Shown here one piece after another: positions 1 to 8,900 of a DNA stretch of 64,000 bases (its first letter is position 1; every line of letters begins with the position of its first letter). The position numbers and the translations under genes were made by a program. The notes beneath the pieces were generated by a model that was given only the letters and a program-made list of their open reading frames with translations, was not told the origin of the DNA and did no database searches. The DNA comes from Amycolatopsis sp. 2-15. Lineage in GTDB: Bacteria > Actinomycetota > Actinomycetes > Mycobacteriales > Pseudonocardiaceae. Location: positions 6,666,001 through 6,730,000 of the forward strand of contig NZ_CP127294.1 of the NCBI RefSeq assembly GCF_030285625.1. Direction: 5' to 3'.

Positions 1-699
1 TTCGTCGACCTTGGGCGCGCCGCGCCAGTAGGCGGTGTTGGCCGTGAACTTCACGTACTCGTTCTGCTTGTACTCGGTGAGCTGGTACGGCCCGTCACTG
101 ACGCCGACCACAGACAGGTCGTCGGTCTTCGGGTCGTTGAGGTCCTTGATCTGCGCCCAGATGTGCTCGGGCACGATCGGCACGTCGAGCAGGTCCATGG
201 TGGCCTGCACGGCCTTGGTCTTGATGACGAGTGTCGTGTCGTCCGGCGCGGCGACGCTCTGGAAGTTGGTGACGTAGTTGCCGTTCGCGGTGCGCGCGGT
301 CTCGTCGGTGAGCATGCGGTTGAACGTGTACGCCGCGTCCTTGGCGGTGACGGGCTGCCCGTCGGACCACTTCACGCCCTGGCGGATCTTGAACGTCCAG
401 GTGAGCTTGTCGGGCGAGGTCGTCCACGACTCCGCGAGCGCGGGCGAGGCTTCGGCCTTGTCCGCGCTCGGGATGGTGAGGAACTCGTAGATGAATCGGC
501 CGACCTGCGTCGACGCCGCGAGCGACGCCGTGAACGGGTTCAGGTGGTCGATCCCGGTCGTGAGCGCCACCCGCAGCACCTTCGGCTGCGCCGGCTGCTG
601 CGCCGCGGCGGTGCCCGCCAGCGGCAGAATCGCCATGGTTCCCGCGGCCAGAACCGCGATGGCGCGGTTCACCCCGCGCCGAACGTGCTTGATCCGCAC
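1..699 (-). CDS. ABC transporter substrate-binding protein, family 5 (peptide type), 3' part outside the window
   Basis: The N-terminal 233 residues of an SBP_bac_5 extracellular solute-binding protein are visible; the rest lies before base 1. The GTG at 699 gives a Sec-type leader (KHVRRGVNR, then a hydrophobic stretch ending in TAAAQQ). No lipobox cysteine is seen. The mature part has family hallmarks: LRVALTTGIDHLNPF near the start, a LAESWTTSPDKLTWTFKIR segment, and VKWSDGQPVTAKDAAYTFNR. The protein would bind peptides or a similar solute outside the membrane and deliver it to a permease not seen here. It is divergent from a D-aminopeptidase and an M20 peptidase, which suggests peptide scavenging. 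The exact ligand cannot be read from sequence. Start choice is tentative because no strong ribosome site precedes it. Confidence 0.85.
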   Translation of the reverse strand, partial: MRIKHVRRGVNRAIAVLAAGTMAILPLAGTAAAQQPAQPKVLRVALTTGIDHLNPFTASLAASTQVGRFIYEFLTIPSADKAEASPALAESWTTSPDKLTWTFKIRQGVKWSDGQPVTAKDAAYTFNRMLTDETARTANGNYVTNFQSVAAPDDTTLVIKTKAVQATMDLLDVPIVPEHIWAQIKDLNDPKTDDLSVVGVSDGPYQLTEYKQNEYVKFTANTAYWRGAPKVDE

Positions 700-874
700 T
701 TGAAGACCACCCCATCGTCTAGCCCCAGAGCCGAAAAGTAACCACATACCGAGGGAAGGGCGCAATATGTTCCGACAACTGTGCGTGTCCGATCGTTATG
801 TGCGGGGTGTCGTCACCGTGCGTGACCTCGGGTGTTCCGCCGCGGGCCGGACGTAGGATGACTAGAGTGCCCGC

Positions 875-1702
875 ATGCGGATCATGGTCTCGGCGGACAT
901 GGAGGGCGCCACGGGCGTCACGTGGACCGACGACGTCGTGCCCGGCACCGAGCCCTGGCAGCGGTTCCGGCGGTTGTTCACCGGCGACGTCAACGCGGTG
1001 CTGGCGGGGTTGTTCGAGGCCGGCGCGTCCGACGTCCTGGTGAACGAGGCGCATTCGTCGCAGCGGAACCTGTTGCTGGAGGAGCTCGATCCGCGGGCGC
1101 GGATGCTCACGGGCCGCCACAAGCCGTTGTCGATGATGCAGGGCATCGATTCCGGTGTGGACGGTGTGGTGTTCCTCGGTTACCACGCGGGCGCCGGGTT
1201 CGACGGGGTGCTGTCGCACACGTACCTGGAGAACCAGATCACCGGGGTGTGGCTGGACGACGTGCCCGCGAGCGAGGGCCGGCTCAACGCGGCGCTGGCC
1301 GCGGAGTACGGCGTGCCGGTGCTGCTGGTCAGCGGTGACGACCAGGCGTGCGAAGACGCCCGTGACTACGCTCCGGAGGCGGAGCTGGTGCCGGTGAAGG
1401 AATGTGTGAGCCGGTACGCGGCGATCTGCCTGCCGCCGGCGCGCACGGCGGAGCTGCTGACCGCGGCGGCGCTGGACTCGTGCGTGCGGGCCGGGCAGGT
1501 GGAGCGGCTGCCGGGGCGGCACCGGATCGAGGTGGAGTTCGACGCGAGCCACCTGGCGCAGGCGACGGCGGTGATCCCGACGGTGGAGCAGATCGGCACG
1601 CGCCGCGTGGGGTTCGACGCGCCGAGCATGACCGAGGCGATGAAGGCGTTCAAGGTGGTCACGGCCATCGCGGCGGGGGCGGTGCAGGGTATTTATGGCT
1701 GA
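875..1702 (+). CDS. M55 family D-aminopeptidase (DppA-like)
   Basis: This 275-residue protein begins with MRIMVSADMEGATGVT, the metal-binding N-terminus typical of peptidase family M55 (zinc D-aminopeptidases, best known from Bacillus DppA). The conserved V(N)EAHSSQRN and GYHAGAG segments also match. Length is normal for the family. Members release N-terminal D-amino acids from short peptides, as in the use of cell-wall-derived D-Ala peptides. The last 8 bases overlap the start of the M20 hydrolase, so the two are probably co-translated. A peptide-binding protein gene is divergent on the other side. The protein has no signal peptide and should act in the cytoplasm. D-specificity is a family inference. 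Confidence 0.88.
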   Translation: MRIMVSADMEGATGVTWTDDVVPGTEPWQRFRRLFTGDVNAVLAGLFEAGASDVLVNEAHSSQRNLLLEELDPRARMLTGRHKPLSMMQGIDSGVDGVVFLGYHAGAGFDGVLSHTYLENQITGVWLDDVPASEGRLNAALAAEYGVPVLLVSGDDQACEDARDYAPEAELVPVKECVSRYAAICLPPARTAELLTAAALDSCVRAGQVERLPGRHRIEVEFDASHLAQATAVIPTVEQIGTRRVGFDAPSMTEAMKAFKVVTAIAAGAVQGIYG

Positions 1703-3002
1703 CCTGGCTGATCCCGTCGGGCTGTGTGCCGACTTGATCCGGTTCGACACGACCAACCGCGGTGGCGGGGACTCCGAGGGCGAGCGGGAGGCGGCGGAGT
1801 ACGTCGCGGAATTCCTGGGGCGGCACGGGGTTCCGGCGAAGATCGTGGAGTCGGCGCCGCGGCGGGCGAACGTGATCGCGCGGATCCCGGGTGCCGATCC
1901 GGCGTTGCCGGCGCTGCTGGTGCAGGGGCACCTGGACGTGGTGCCGGCGGACGCGGCGGACTGGTCGGTGCCGCCGTTTTCCGGTGAGGTGCGCGACGGG
2001 TTCCTGTGGGGCCGGGGCGCGGTGGACATGAAGGACTTCTGCGCGATGGTGCTGTCCGCCGTCGCGTCGGGGCTGCGGCCGCGCCGGGATCTGGTGCTGG
2101 CGTTCGTGGCGGACGAGGAGGACAAGGGCGACTTCGGGGCGCATTGGCTCGTCGAGCGGCACCCGGAGCTGTTCGAGGGTTGCGTCGCGGCGATCAGCGA
2201 GTCGGGTGGCTACAGCTACCACGTGCCGGCGGCCGACGGGCGGACCGTGCGGCTGTACCCGGTCGGGACAGCCGAGCGCGGCACCGCGCACCTGAAGCTC
2301 ACGGCGCGCGGCCGGGCGGGGCACGGTTCGCGGCCCAACGACGAGAACGCCGTGACCATGCTCGCCGACGCGTTGCACCGGATCGCCGGGCACCGCTGGC
2401 CGGTGCGGCTGACCCCGACCGTGCGGGCGTTCCTGGACCGCACGGGTGCGGCGTTGGGCGTGCCGGTCGACCTTTCTTCGGGTGCCGCGGTGGACGCGAC
2501 GGTGACGCGGCTGGGTCCGGCGGGTTCGCTGGTCGTGCCGACCGTCCGCAACAGCACCACGCCGACGATGCTGTCCGCCGGCTACAAGGTGAACGTCATC
2601 CCGTCGACCGCGACGGCCCAGGTCGACGTGCGGGTGCTGCCGGACGCGGAGGACGAGCTGTTCGAGGTCTTCGACTCGCTGCTGGGTCCCGGGGTGACGC
2701 GGGAGTTCGTGGCGCACCAGCCGCCCGTGCAGGCGCCGGTGGACTCGCCGTGGTTCGACGCCATGGCCGCCGCGCTGCGTGGTGAGGATCCCGACGCCGT
2801 GGTGGTGCCGTACTGCCTGGGTGGCGGCACGGACGCGAAGGCGTTTTCCAAGCTGGGCATGGCGTGTTACGGCTTCGCTCCCCTGTCGCTGCCCGAAGGT
2901 TTCCCGTACCGCGCGATGGCGCACGGCGTCGACGAGCGGGTGCCGGTGGAAGGGCTGCGGTTCGGGACGCGGGTGCTGAAGCGGTTCCTGGAGTCCTGTT
3001 AG
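1695..3002 (+). CDS. M20/M25/M40 family metallopeptidase (ArgE/DapE-like)
   Basis: The 435-residue product is a di-zinc exopeptidase or deacylase of the M20 family. The metal site appears in order: GHLDVVPAD (His and first Asp), GRGAVDMK (bridging Asp), the catalytic DEED pair in FVADEEDKGD, and a C-terminal GGGTDAKAF with further ligands. A dimerisation insert (RGRAGHGSRPNDENAV) lies in the middle. It starts inside the end of the D-aminopeptidase gene, so the two form a coupled pair probably acting on the same imported peptides. A close paralogue lies at 35567-36889 on the other strand. Substrate cannot be assigned; dipeptides or N-acyl amino acids are typical. Confidence 0.88.
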   Translation: MADLADPVGLCADLIRFDTTNRGGGDSEGEREAAEYVAEFLGRHGVPAKIVESAPRRANVIARIPGADPALPALLVQGHLDVVPADAADWSVPPFSGEVRDGFLWGRGAVDMKDFCAMVLSAVASGLRPRRDLVLAFVADEEDKGDFGAHWLVERHPELFEGCVAAISESGGYSYHVPAADGRTVRLYPVGTAERGTAHLKLTARGRAGHGSRPNDENAVTMLADALHRIAGHRWPVRLTPTVRAFLDRTGAALGVPVDLSSGAAVDATVTRLGPAGSLVVPTVRNSTTPTMLSAGYKVNVIPSTATAQVDVRVLPDAEDELFEVFDSLLGPGVTREFVAHQPPVQAPVDSPWFDAMAAALRGEDPDAVVVPYCLGGGTDAKAFSKLGMACYGFAPLSLPEGFPYRAMAHGVDERVPVEGLRFGTRVLKRFLESC

Positions 3003-3009
3003 CCGCGCC

Positions 3010-4065
3010 CTACCTCCGAGCGGTGCCGGTGACCGGCAGTCGCACCGGGCCGTAGACGATCGCGCGGTCGCGGAAAGCGATCCGGTCCATCGGCACGGTG
3101 GTGCGCAGGTCGGGGAACCGGCGGAAGAGCTCGGGCAGGGCCACGCGCAGCTCAGCGCGGGCCAGCGGCTGGCCGACGCACTGGTGGATCCCGAACCCGA
3201 ACGCGACGTGCTTGCGGGCGTCGCGGGTCCGGTCGAGCACGTCGGGGTCGGGGAAGGCCGTCTCGTCGCGGTTGGCGGACTGCAGCGGGCAGATCACGCC
3301 TTCGCCGGCGCGGATGACGGTGCCGGCGATGTCCAGGTCCTCGGTGGCGACGCGCCGCATCCCGAAGTGGATCACGGCGGTGTAGCGCAGCAGCTCCTCG
3401 ACCGCGCGCGGCACCGCCTCCGGTTCGGTCGCGAGCTTGCGGGCCTGCTCCGGGTCCCGCATCAGGGCCAGGACGCTCATCGTGAGGGTGTTGACCGTCG
3501 TGATTCCCAGCCACACCTGCGGGACGCTGGTGCCGCGCTTGACATACGGGCAGACGACGAAAAGCGGGAAGCTGGCCAGCGCGGCGGGCCACCCGGTGGG
3601 GATGAGCAGTGCCGGCGTGATGACCAGCTGGACGGCGGCGAACACGAGCGCCGCGGCGACGCTGACCTCACCCGAGGGCAGCGGGCGGGATTTGGTGCGC
3701 TCGACCTGGGCGTCGATGTCGCGGTCGACGAGGTCGTTGACCGTGCAGATCGACGCGCGCATCGCGATCGCGGAGAGGCCGAAGAGCACGAGGTCCCCGA
3801 CCAGTGCCCAGCCCTCGAGTGGCGAGAGCGCCAGCGTCCACCTGCCGGGCAGCAGCCAGAGCCAGGTTCCGATCGGGGCCTGGACGCGCATGAGCCGCAG
3901 GTAGGGCCGGATCGGGTCCGGGGCCGCCGCGACGAAGGGTGCCGCGAACCGGCTGTGGAGGAGCCGACGCTCGGGCCGGGTGAGGACGTGGGACACGGGT
4001 GCCGCGCACCTTTCGCCCGAGCCCGGGGGCTCAGGTGGGTTGATCGAGGGGTCTCGCTCGATCAT
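3010..4065 (-). CDS. In-frame chimera: UbiA prenyltransferase N-terminus joined to cytochrome P450 C-terminus
   Basis: One open frame of 351 residues joins two unrelated families. Residues about 50-188 match the N-terminal half of UbiA membrane prenyltransferases: IRPYLRLMR, then the first Asp-rich motif NDLVDRDID at 110-118, SRPLPSGEVS, and a PYVKR...PQVWLGIT segment. From about residue 189 (near base 3501) the sequence becomes a P450: TTVNTL of the I helix, the ExxR pair (E224, R227), and the haem loop FGFGIHQCVG with Cys296. The UbiA half lacks its second Asp-rich motif. The P450 half lacks helices A-H and the acidic residue before the I-helix Thr. Neither half looks catalytically complete. 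It probably arose by deletion between neighbouring ubiA and P450 genes. A GTG at 3996 preceded by GAAAGG is an alternative start. Confidence 0.8.
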   Translation of the reverse strand: MIERDPSINPPEPPGSGERCAAPVSHVLTRPERRLLHSRFAAPFVAAAPDPIRPYLRLMRVQAPIGTWLWLLPGRWTLALSPLEGWALVGDLVLFGLSAIAMRASICTVNDLVDRDIDAQVERTKSRPLPSGEVSVAAALVFAAVQLVITPALLIPTGWPAALASFPLFVVCPYVKRGTSVPQVWLGITTVNTLTMSVLALMRDPEQARKLATEPEAVPRAVEELLRYTAVIHFGMRRVATEDLDIAGTVIRAGEGVICPLQSANRDETAFPDPDVLDRTRDARKHVAFGFGIHQCVGQPLARAELRVALPELFRRFPDLRTTVPMDRIAFRDRAIVYGPVRLPVTGTARR

Positions 4066-4171
4066 GCGTCACGGATGGCCGCGGAATTCACTGTCAGTGC
4101 GTAAGAAGACTCGATTGTGGCGGCTTGATGTACGGAGAGTCACAAAACGAGAGCACAGACGGACCGTAACG

Positions 4172-4510
4172 CTAGGCGCGCCAGGCACCAGGCAGGTTCT
4201 GCGGGTGTGTGCGGTCGAGCTCCCCTTCGAGCACGGCTTGGCGGTGTTCGGCGGCTTCGGCGCTGGGCAGGCCGAGGCGTTCGGCGATGCGTTCCCAGGA
4301 CCAGCCGTGCCGGCGGGCCTGGTTGATGAACTCGGGTTCGGACTGGTCGATGACACGGCGGCTGGTCACGACCTCGCGGCCCCACGCGTCCAGCACGTCT
4401 TCCGGCACTTCGTGGCCGAGCTGGGTCGCCATGAGCAGCGCGGTCAGCACGTCGGCCGGACGCACGCCCGGAACGTGCTCGGTGAACCAGCGTTCGAGGG
4501 TCGGGTTCAT
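4172..4510 (-). CDS. Small conserved-type protein with HTH-like C-terminal half, function unknown
   Basis: The 112-residue product is not a family I can name. The first half (MNPTLERWFTEHVPGVR... ALLMATQLGHEVPEDVLDAWG) looks like a helical domain. The second half contains FINQARRHGWSWERIAERLG followed by SAEAAEHRQ, which reads like a helix-turn-helix of the kind used to recognise DNA. The gene starts one base after the stop of the methyltransferase, giving TGAGATG, so the two are almost certainly co-translated. An upstream AGGCAGG may serve as ribosome site. A DNA-binding or accessory role to the methyltransferase is only an inference. Confidence 0.7.
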   Translation of the reverse strand: MNPTLERWFTEHVPGVRPADVLTALLMATQLGHEVPEDVLDAWGREVVTSRRVIDQSEPEFINQARRHGWSWERIAERLGLPSAEAAEHRQAVLEGELDRTHPQNLPGAWRA

Positions 4511-4511
4511 C

Positions 4512-5183
4512 TCACGCCTGCCTGGTGAAGGTGGCCCACCAGCGGTTGCCGTCGCGGACGCGGTCGACGGAGACCGGTTTGACGCCGTCGCGGGCGAAGG
4601 AGTCGAGTTCGGCGCGGTTGAGCGGCCAGGGCGGGCCGGCCCAGATCGCGAGGTCGATGCTCTCCTCGGCGAACGCGCCGACCACGAGCGTGCCGCCGGG
4701 GGCGAGGAAACCGGCCACGGACTCGATCGCCGCGTCGCGCACGGACTTCGGCATGGACTGCACAGTGAGGATCTCGACGACGACGTCGAAGGCGTGGTGC
4801 CATTCGGCGGGCGGGTCGAGCAGGTCGGCGGTGCGGTAGGAGACGCGCGTGTCGGGGAAGCGGTTGAGCACGGCCTTGATCGCGCTGGGTGAGACGTCGA
4901 AGGCCGAGGTCCGGTAGCCGGAGTCGGCGAGCAGTTCCGCGTCGTCGCCCAAGCCGCAGCCGACGACCAGCGCGCTGCGTCCCTCGCCGGGGTTCGCCGC
5001 CGTCCAGGCCGCGAGCTCGGGACCCGGTTCGCCCCGGTACCACGGCACGACGGCCTGCCCCGCTTCGGCCGCGGCGTAGAGGGGTTCGAACCACCCCGTC
5101 GGGTCGCCTTCGGCCAGCGCGGCCTCGGCACGGCGACGCGCGGCGTCGTCGGCCGCCGCCTGGTCCATCGCTTCAGGGGGCAT
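4512..5183 (-). CDS. Class I SAM-dependent methyltransferase (thiopurine methyltransferase-like)
   Basis: This 223-residue protein has a Rossmann methyltransferase core: motif I LVVGCGLGDDAELLA, motif II TSAFDVSPSAI, an acidic motif at DLLDPP, and FLAPGGTLVV as post-core strand. The N-terminal WFEPLY...VVPWYRGEP and the overall length resemble the TPMT-like group. The start at 5183 is supported by AAGGGGAG six bases upstream; a second in-frame ATG lies five codons later. It heads a two-gene unit with the small protein that follows. The acceptor molecule is unknown. The divergent DUF6924 gene is separated by 145 bases holding a long hairpin. Confidence 0.85.
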   Translation of the reverse strand: MPPEAMDQAAADDAARRRAEAALAEGDPTGWFEPLYAAAEAGQAVVPWYRGEPGPELAAWTAANPGEGRSALVVGCGLGDDAELLADSGYRTSAFDVSPSAIKAVLNRFPDTRVSYRTADLLDPPAEWHHAFDVVVEILTVQSMPKSVRDAAIESVAGFLAPGGTLVVGAFAEESIDLAIWAGPPWPLNRAELDSFARDGVKPVSVDRVRDGNRWWATFTRQA

Positions 5184-5225
5184 GCTCCCCTTATACCGGC
5201 GGCGGGCATCCGGCGTGCGGGATTT

Positions 5226-5279
5226 CCGGATGCGCCACCCGGCCGCGCACCCTGGTGTGAGTCCGGGTGGCGCATCCGG
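5226..5279. repeat. 17-bp perfect inverted repeat in a divergent intergenic region
   Basis: The arms CCGGATGCGCCACCCGG (5226-5242) and CCGGGTGGCGCATCCGG (5263-5279) are fully complementary around a 20-base loop. The element lies between the starts of the methyltransferase (leftward) and the DUF6924 gene (rightward), so it is not a simple 3' terminator for either. Part of the arm plus loop (GCGCCACCCGGCCGCGCACC) recurs exactly at 5747-5766, and GGATGCGCCA recurs near 5791, so it may be a small dispersed repeat. Confidence 0.8.
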
Positions 5280-5328
5280 CCCGACCACGGTGCCGGCTCG
5301 GCTGCGCGGCTGCGGTTCACTGATCACC

Positions 5329-5730
5329 ATGGACCGACTGCCCGACCTCCAGACCAGCCTGCTGATCCGCACGGACTTCGCCGACCCGGCGGGGTGGGAC
5401 GCGGTCCGCACCGCCGTGACGACCCCGACCGAAGAGGATTTCCTGCCGAATCTGCACGTGGTCGACGACCCGGCGTACCGCGACGCGACCGCGGACCAGC
5501 TGGTCGCGCTGGCGCCGGAGTGGGCGCTGCTAATCCTGGCGGACCGCACGGCGCTCGCGTCGGCGGAGCTGCCGTTGCTGGTGGTGCGGGTGAGCCCGCA
5601 CGAGAACGGGCGGCTGCGGGTGATCGCGGAGCGCCTGTGGTCGATCGAGAACAACATCTCGCTGGCCAACATGGACTGGGAGGAGTTCACGTCGTCGGCG
5701 GACGAAGACGGGGTGCTCCGCGGGTTCTGA
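5329..5730 (+). CDS. DUF6924 domain-containing protein
   Basis: The 133-residue product starts MDRLPDLQTSLLIRTDFAD and ends with a run containing LWSIENNISLANMDWEEF, matching the pattern of the small actinobacterial DUF6924 family. The first half (LIRTDFADPAGWDAV) and the last half (LPLLVVRVSPHENGRLRVIAERLWSIENNI) are the recognisable parts. No catalytic motif, signal peptide or membrane segment is visible, so it should be a soluble cytoplasmic protein. Such proteins are of unknown function. It stands alone between repeat-containing intergenic regions and has a terminator-like hairpin downstream. Confidence 0.75.
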   Translation: MDRLPDLQTSLLIRTDFADPAGWDAVRTAVTTPTEEDFLPNLHVVDDPAYRDATADQLVALAPEWALLILADRTALASAELPLLVVRVSPHENGRLRVIAERLWSIENNISLANMDWEEFTSSADEDGVLRGF

Positions 5731-5746
5731 CGCGCCGGCGGCCGGA

Positions 5747-5766
5747 GCGCCACCCGGCCGCGCACC
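5747..5766 (+). repeat. 20-base exact repeat of 5232-5251
   Basis: GCGCCACCCGGCCGCGCACC occurs here and, identically and in the same orientation, at 5232-5251, so the DUF6924 gene is flanked by two copies. In the first copy it forms one arm of a 17-bp hairpin; here the partner arm is missing. Confidence 0.8.
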
Positions 5767-5783
5767 GCTCCCCGGCGGCGCCG

Positions 5784-5819
5784 CAAGGCCGGATGCGCCA
5801 GCGGCTACGTCCGGCCTTG
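5784..5819 (+). terminator. Hairpin after the DUF6924 gene
   Basis: CAAGGCCGGA (5784-5793) pairs with TCCGGCCTTG (5810-5819) around a 16-base loop. It lies 53 bases after the DUF6924 stop and before the GH92 promoter region. There is no long T run, as is common in GC-rich actinomycetes. Confidence 0.5.
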
Positions 5820-5851
5820 TCCGTTTCCGGCCAGGTTTGCCCGCCGGATCT

Positions 5852-5865
5852 TGACATCGATGTCA
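5852..5865. promoter_or_regulatory. 14-bp CG-centred palindrome, candidate LacI-type operator
   Basis: TGACATCGATGTCA is a perfect palindrome 88 bases before the secreted GH92 start. Its CG centre and length fit the operators of LacI-family sugar regulators. It overlaps a TTGACA-like promoter hexamer (5851-5856), so binding would block transcription. No LacI gene is in the window. Confidence 0.55.
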
Positions 5866-5953
5866 CACACGGGTTTCCCTTCCGTAGCGCCGCCGCCGGG
5901 AGGGTTCCCGCGCGGGCGCGCGCCCGACCCGCCCCGACAAGCTGGGAGCAACG

Positions 5954-8900
5954 ATGCCCCGAAGCGCCAGACCCGTCCGCGCCGCGCTGGTCGCGGTCGT
6001 GGCGGCGGCCGGATTGGTCGCCGTGCCGGCGACCTCGACCGCCGAGGCGGACGCCCCTCCGCCGGATTTCTCGTCCTCGTTCGAGCCGTCCGATCCGCAG
6101 CCGACGTGGCAGGACACCGTTGACACCGATGCCGCGGGGCAGCCGCGGACCTCGGGGGTCAACGGCGCGAACGGGGCCACGATCCCGGGTGACATCCGGG
6201 GCAAGGTGACCGAGGCGAGCGCGAGCAGCGAGAACACCGACGGTGGTGAGGTCTCGGCAAACCTGGCCGACGGCGCGACGGACACGAAGTGGCTTTCGTG
6301 GGAGCCCACGGCGTGGGCGCAGCTGACGTTGTCGGAGCCGGTGGCGATCACGCACTACGCGCTCACCTCGGCCAACGACTTCCCCGGCCGTGATCCGCAG
6401 GACTGGACGCTGCAGGGGTCGAACGACGCGCAGCAGTGGACGGACCTGGACAAGCAGTCGGGCCAGTCGTTCGACGCGCGGTTCCAGGAACACCAGTACA
6501 AGCTGGCGGCGCCGAGCGCGGCGTACCGCTACTACCGCCTCGACGTGACCCGCAACCACGGTGACGACATCCTGCAGATGTCGGAGCTGCTGCTGGCCAA
6601 CGACGACGCCCCGCCGCCGCCGTTGCCGAACATGCGCAGCTTCGTCGACTCCGGGCCCACCAGCGGCTACACGAACAAGAACCGCGTGGGCTTCACGGGC
6701 AAGAAGGCGTTCCGCTACGCCGGCACGCAGACCGCGGCCGGGCACGGGTACTCCTACAACAAGGTGTTCGGCGTGAACCTGCCGGTGGTCCCGACCACCG
6801 AGCTGTCCTACAAGGTGCAGCCGCAGCTCACGGGCAACGACCTGAAGTACCCGAGCACGAACGTCGCGATCGACCTGGCGTTCACCGACGGCACGTATCT
6901 GTCGGGGCTGGGGGCGACGGACCAGTACGGGTTCCCGCTCACGCCGCAGGGCCAGGGTGCGAGCAAGATCCTCTACGCGAACCAGTGGAACCTGGTGCGT
7001 TCGGCGGTCGGGACGGTCGCGGCGGGCAAGACGATCGACCGGATCCTCGTGGGCTACGACAACCCGAACGGGCCGGGCGCGTTCCAGGGCTGGCTCGACG
7101 ACGTGAAGATCTCGGCGACCCCGACGCAGCCGGTGAGCCAGCGGCCGAGCGACAACGTGCTGACCACGCGCGGCACGATGGCCAACGGCACGTTCTCGCG
7201 GGGCAACAACTTCCCGGCCACGGCGGTGCCGCACGGGTTCAACTTCTGGACACCGGTCACGGACGCGGGTTCGGACAGCTGGCTGTACAACTACTCGACG
7301 CAGAACAACGCGGACAACCGGCCGCAGCTGCAGGCGTTCTCGGCGAGCCACGAGCCGAGCCCGTGGATGGGTGACCGGCAGAGTTTCCAGGTGATGCCGT
7401 CGGCGGCGGCCGGGGTGCCGGACGCGAACCGCGACGCGCGGGCGCTGGCGTTCTCCCACGACAACGAGGTCGCGCGGGCGCACTACTACGGCGTGACGTT
7501 CGACAACGGGATCAAGGCGGAGATCGCGCCGACCGACCACGCAGCGGTCATGCGGTTCTCCTTCCCGGGCAACGACTCGAGCCTGATCTTCGACAACGTC
7601 AACAACTCCGGCGGGCTCACGCTCGACCCGGCCGCGGGCACGCTGACCGGGTACTCGGACGCGAAGAGCGGGCTGTCGGCGGGTGCGGGGCGGATGTTCG
7701 TCTACGCGAGCTTCGACAAGCCGGTGAGCGCCGGGGCGAAGCTGACCGGCCAGGGCCGCGACAACGTCACGGGCTACCTGCGGTTCGCCGCGGGCGCGGA
7801 CAAGACGGTGACGATGCGGATCGCGACGTCGCTGATCAGCGTGGAGCAGGCGAAGAAGAACCTCGAGCAGGAGATCGCGCCGACGGCCACGTTCGACTCC
7901 GTGCGGGACGCGGCGCAGCAGGCGTGGGACAAGCAGCTGCGGGTGATCGAGGTGCAGGGCGCGTCGAAGGACCAGCTGGAGACGCTGTACTCGAACCTCT
8001 ACCGGCTGTTCCTCTACCCGAACGAGGCGTTCGAGAACACCGGGACGCCGCAGGCCCCGGCCTACAAGTACGCCAGCCCGGTGGCCGCCAAGGCGGGCGC
8101 GGACACCGCGACGCAGACCGGGTCGAAGATCGTCGACGGCCAGATCTACGTCAACAACGGGTTCTGGGACACCTACCGCACCACGTGGCCGGCGTATTCG
8201 CTGCTCACGCCCGACATGGCCGGGAAGATGGTCGACGGGTTCGTGCAGCAGTACCGCGACTCGGGCTGGATCGCGCGCTGGTCCTCCCCCGGTTACGCGG
8301 ACCTGATGACGGGCACGAGCTCCGACGTCGCGTTCGCCGACGCCTACCTCAAGGGCGTGACGAACTTCGACGTGAAGTCGGCCTACGACGCGGCGCTGAA
8401 GAACGCCACGGTGACGCCGCCGAACTCGGCGGTGGGCCGCAAGGGACTCGACCAGTCGATCTTCCTCGGCTACACGCCCAACACCGCCAGCGAGGGCTTC
8501 TCGTGGGCGATCGAGGGCTACGTGAACGACTTCGGCATCGCGAACCTGTCGAAGAAGCTCTACGACGAAGCGCCGGCGAGCGACCCGCGCAAGGCGGAGT
8601 ACCTGGAGAACTACCAGTACTTCACCAGCCGCGCGCAGCAGTACGTGAACCTGTTCGACCCGAGCCTCGGGTTCTTCCAGGGCAAGGACGCGAACGGCAA
8701 GTTCACCAAGACCGCGGCGCAGTACGACCCGCGCGCGTGGGGCGGCGACTACACGGAGACCGACGGCTGGGGCATGGCGTTCACCGTGCCGCAGGACGGC
8801 CAGGGCCTGGCGAACCTCTACGGCGGGAAGGACAAGCTGGCGCAGAAGCTCGACGCGTTCTTCGCCGACCAGGAGACCGCGACGATGACCGGGTCCTACG

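Noticed and set aside
4516..5786. Long N-terminal extension of the methyltransferase up to 5786
   Set aside because: The upstream part is antisense to the DUF6924 gene. AAGGGGAG supports the start at 5183.
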